From Clostridium sp. CAG:510 (GTDB lineage Bacteria; Bacillota; Clostridia; Lachnospirales; Lachnospiraceae), in assembly GCA_000434615.1 (NCBI GenBank), contig FR880806.1, forward strand, positions 9,476 to 15,734: DNA of 6,259 nt, written 5' to 3'. Below the pieces are notes generated by a model, which saw only the letters and a list, made by a program, of their open reading frames with translations, ran no database searches and was not told where the DNA came from. Position numbers and translations under genes: made by a program. Numbering within the stretch: position 1 is the stretch's first letter; each line of letters starts with the position of its first letter. Positions 6,184 to 6,259 of the stretch are shown piece after piece.

Positions 6184-6212
6184 ATCATACACAAAAAATG
6201 TTTTCTCTTCAA
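6184..6212 (-). promoter_or_regulatory. Predicted sigma-A promoter of folA
   Basis: On the minus strand, TTGAAG (6212-6207) and TATGAT (6189-6184) are exactly 17 nt apart, matching the consensus at 4/6 and 5/6. Transcription would begin near 6177, leaving about 60 nt of leader before the ATG at 6116. This placement argues against the far upstream in-frame ATGs at 6212, 6188 and 6185 as starts. Confidence 0.65.
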
Positions 6213-6225
6213 GCTTGGAAATTTC

Positions 6226-6255
6226 TTGACACATATCCTTTTATATTTATATAAT
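6226..6255 (+). promoter_or_regulatory. Near-consensus sigma-A promoter reading out of the window
   Basis: TTGACA (6226-6231) and TATAAT (6250-6255) are both perfect hexamers, separated by 18 nt. Transcription would start just beyond the window edge. Its -35 is 13 bp from the -35 of the folA promoter on the other strand, so the two are back to back. A divergent plus-strand gene beyond position 6259 is inferred. The short palindromes CAAGCTTG (6210-6217) and GAAATTTC (6218-6225) lie between or touch the two -35 boxes. Confidence 0.7.
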
Positions 6256-6259
6256 TTTA

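Noticed and set aside
6117..6212. Extended N-terminus of the dihydrofolate reductase from the ATG at 6212
   Set aside because: The first codons would lie on the predicted -35/-10 elements, the extra 32 residues do not fit the family, and no ribosome binding site precedes them.

Overview
The window carries six protein genes from a low-to-mid GC Gram-positive anaerobe. It is most likely a member of the Clostridia, probably Lachnospiraceae. This assignment rests on the flavour of the proteins (a SpoIID-like/peptidoglycan-binding protein, a lipoprotein foldase, a clostridial-type HtpG), on strong AGGAGG-like ribosome binding sites, on sigma-A type promoters and on a CIRCE operator. No 16S or other taxonomic marker is present, so it is an inference.

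Left edge: the 3' part of a plus-strand gene (1-618) encodes the end of a SpoIID-like domain followed by a peptidoglycan-binding domain. It converges on the minus-strand genes, and a bidirectional terminator (660-689) separates the two sides.

The rest of the window is read on the minus strand, from right to left: dihydrofolate reductase (folA-like, 6116-5625), branched-chain aminotransferase (ilvE, 5554-4520), a PrsA/SurA-type lipoprotein peptidyl-prolyl isomerase (4533-3466, overlapping the end of ilvE by 14 nt), then Hsp90 (htpG, 3309-1228) and a GreA-type transcript cleavage factor (1199-696). Promoters can be read before folA, ilvE and htpG. htpG and greA form a short heat-shock operon behind a perfect CIRCE element (3416-3442), the binding site of the repressor HrcA. 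That element lies directly after the isomerase gene and is followed by a T-run, so the same hairpin may also end the ilvE transcript.

Functionally, the right half is metabolic (folate, branched-chain amino acids) and the middle is protein folding (extracytoplasmic foldase, then cytosolic Hsp90), finishing with GreA for rescue of stalled RNA polymerase. At the right edge a near-consensus plus-strand promoter (6226-6255) points out of the window, back to back with the folA promoter, so a divergent gene probably starts just beyond.

I see no complete novel system, no mobile element, no CRISPR array and no RNA gene. The points most worth a second look are the perfect CIRCE on htpG-greA and its possible second role as a terminator, an acidic low-complexity insert in HtpG, and altered active-site positions in the dihydrofolate reductase.
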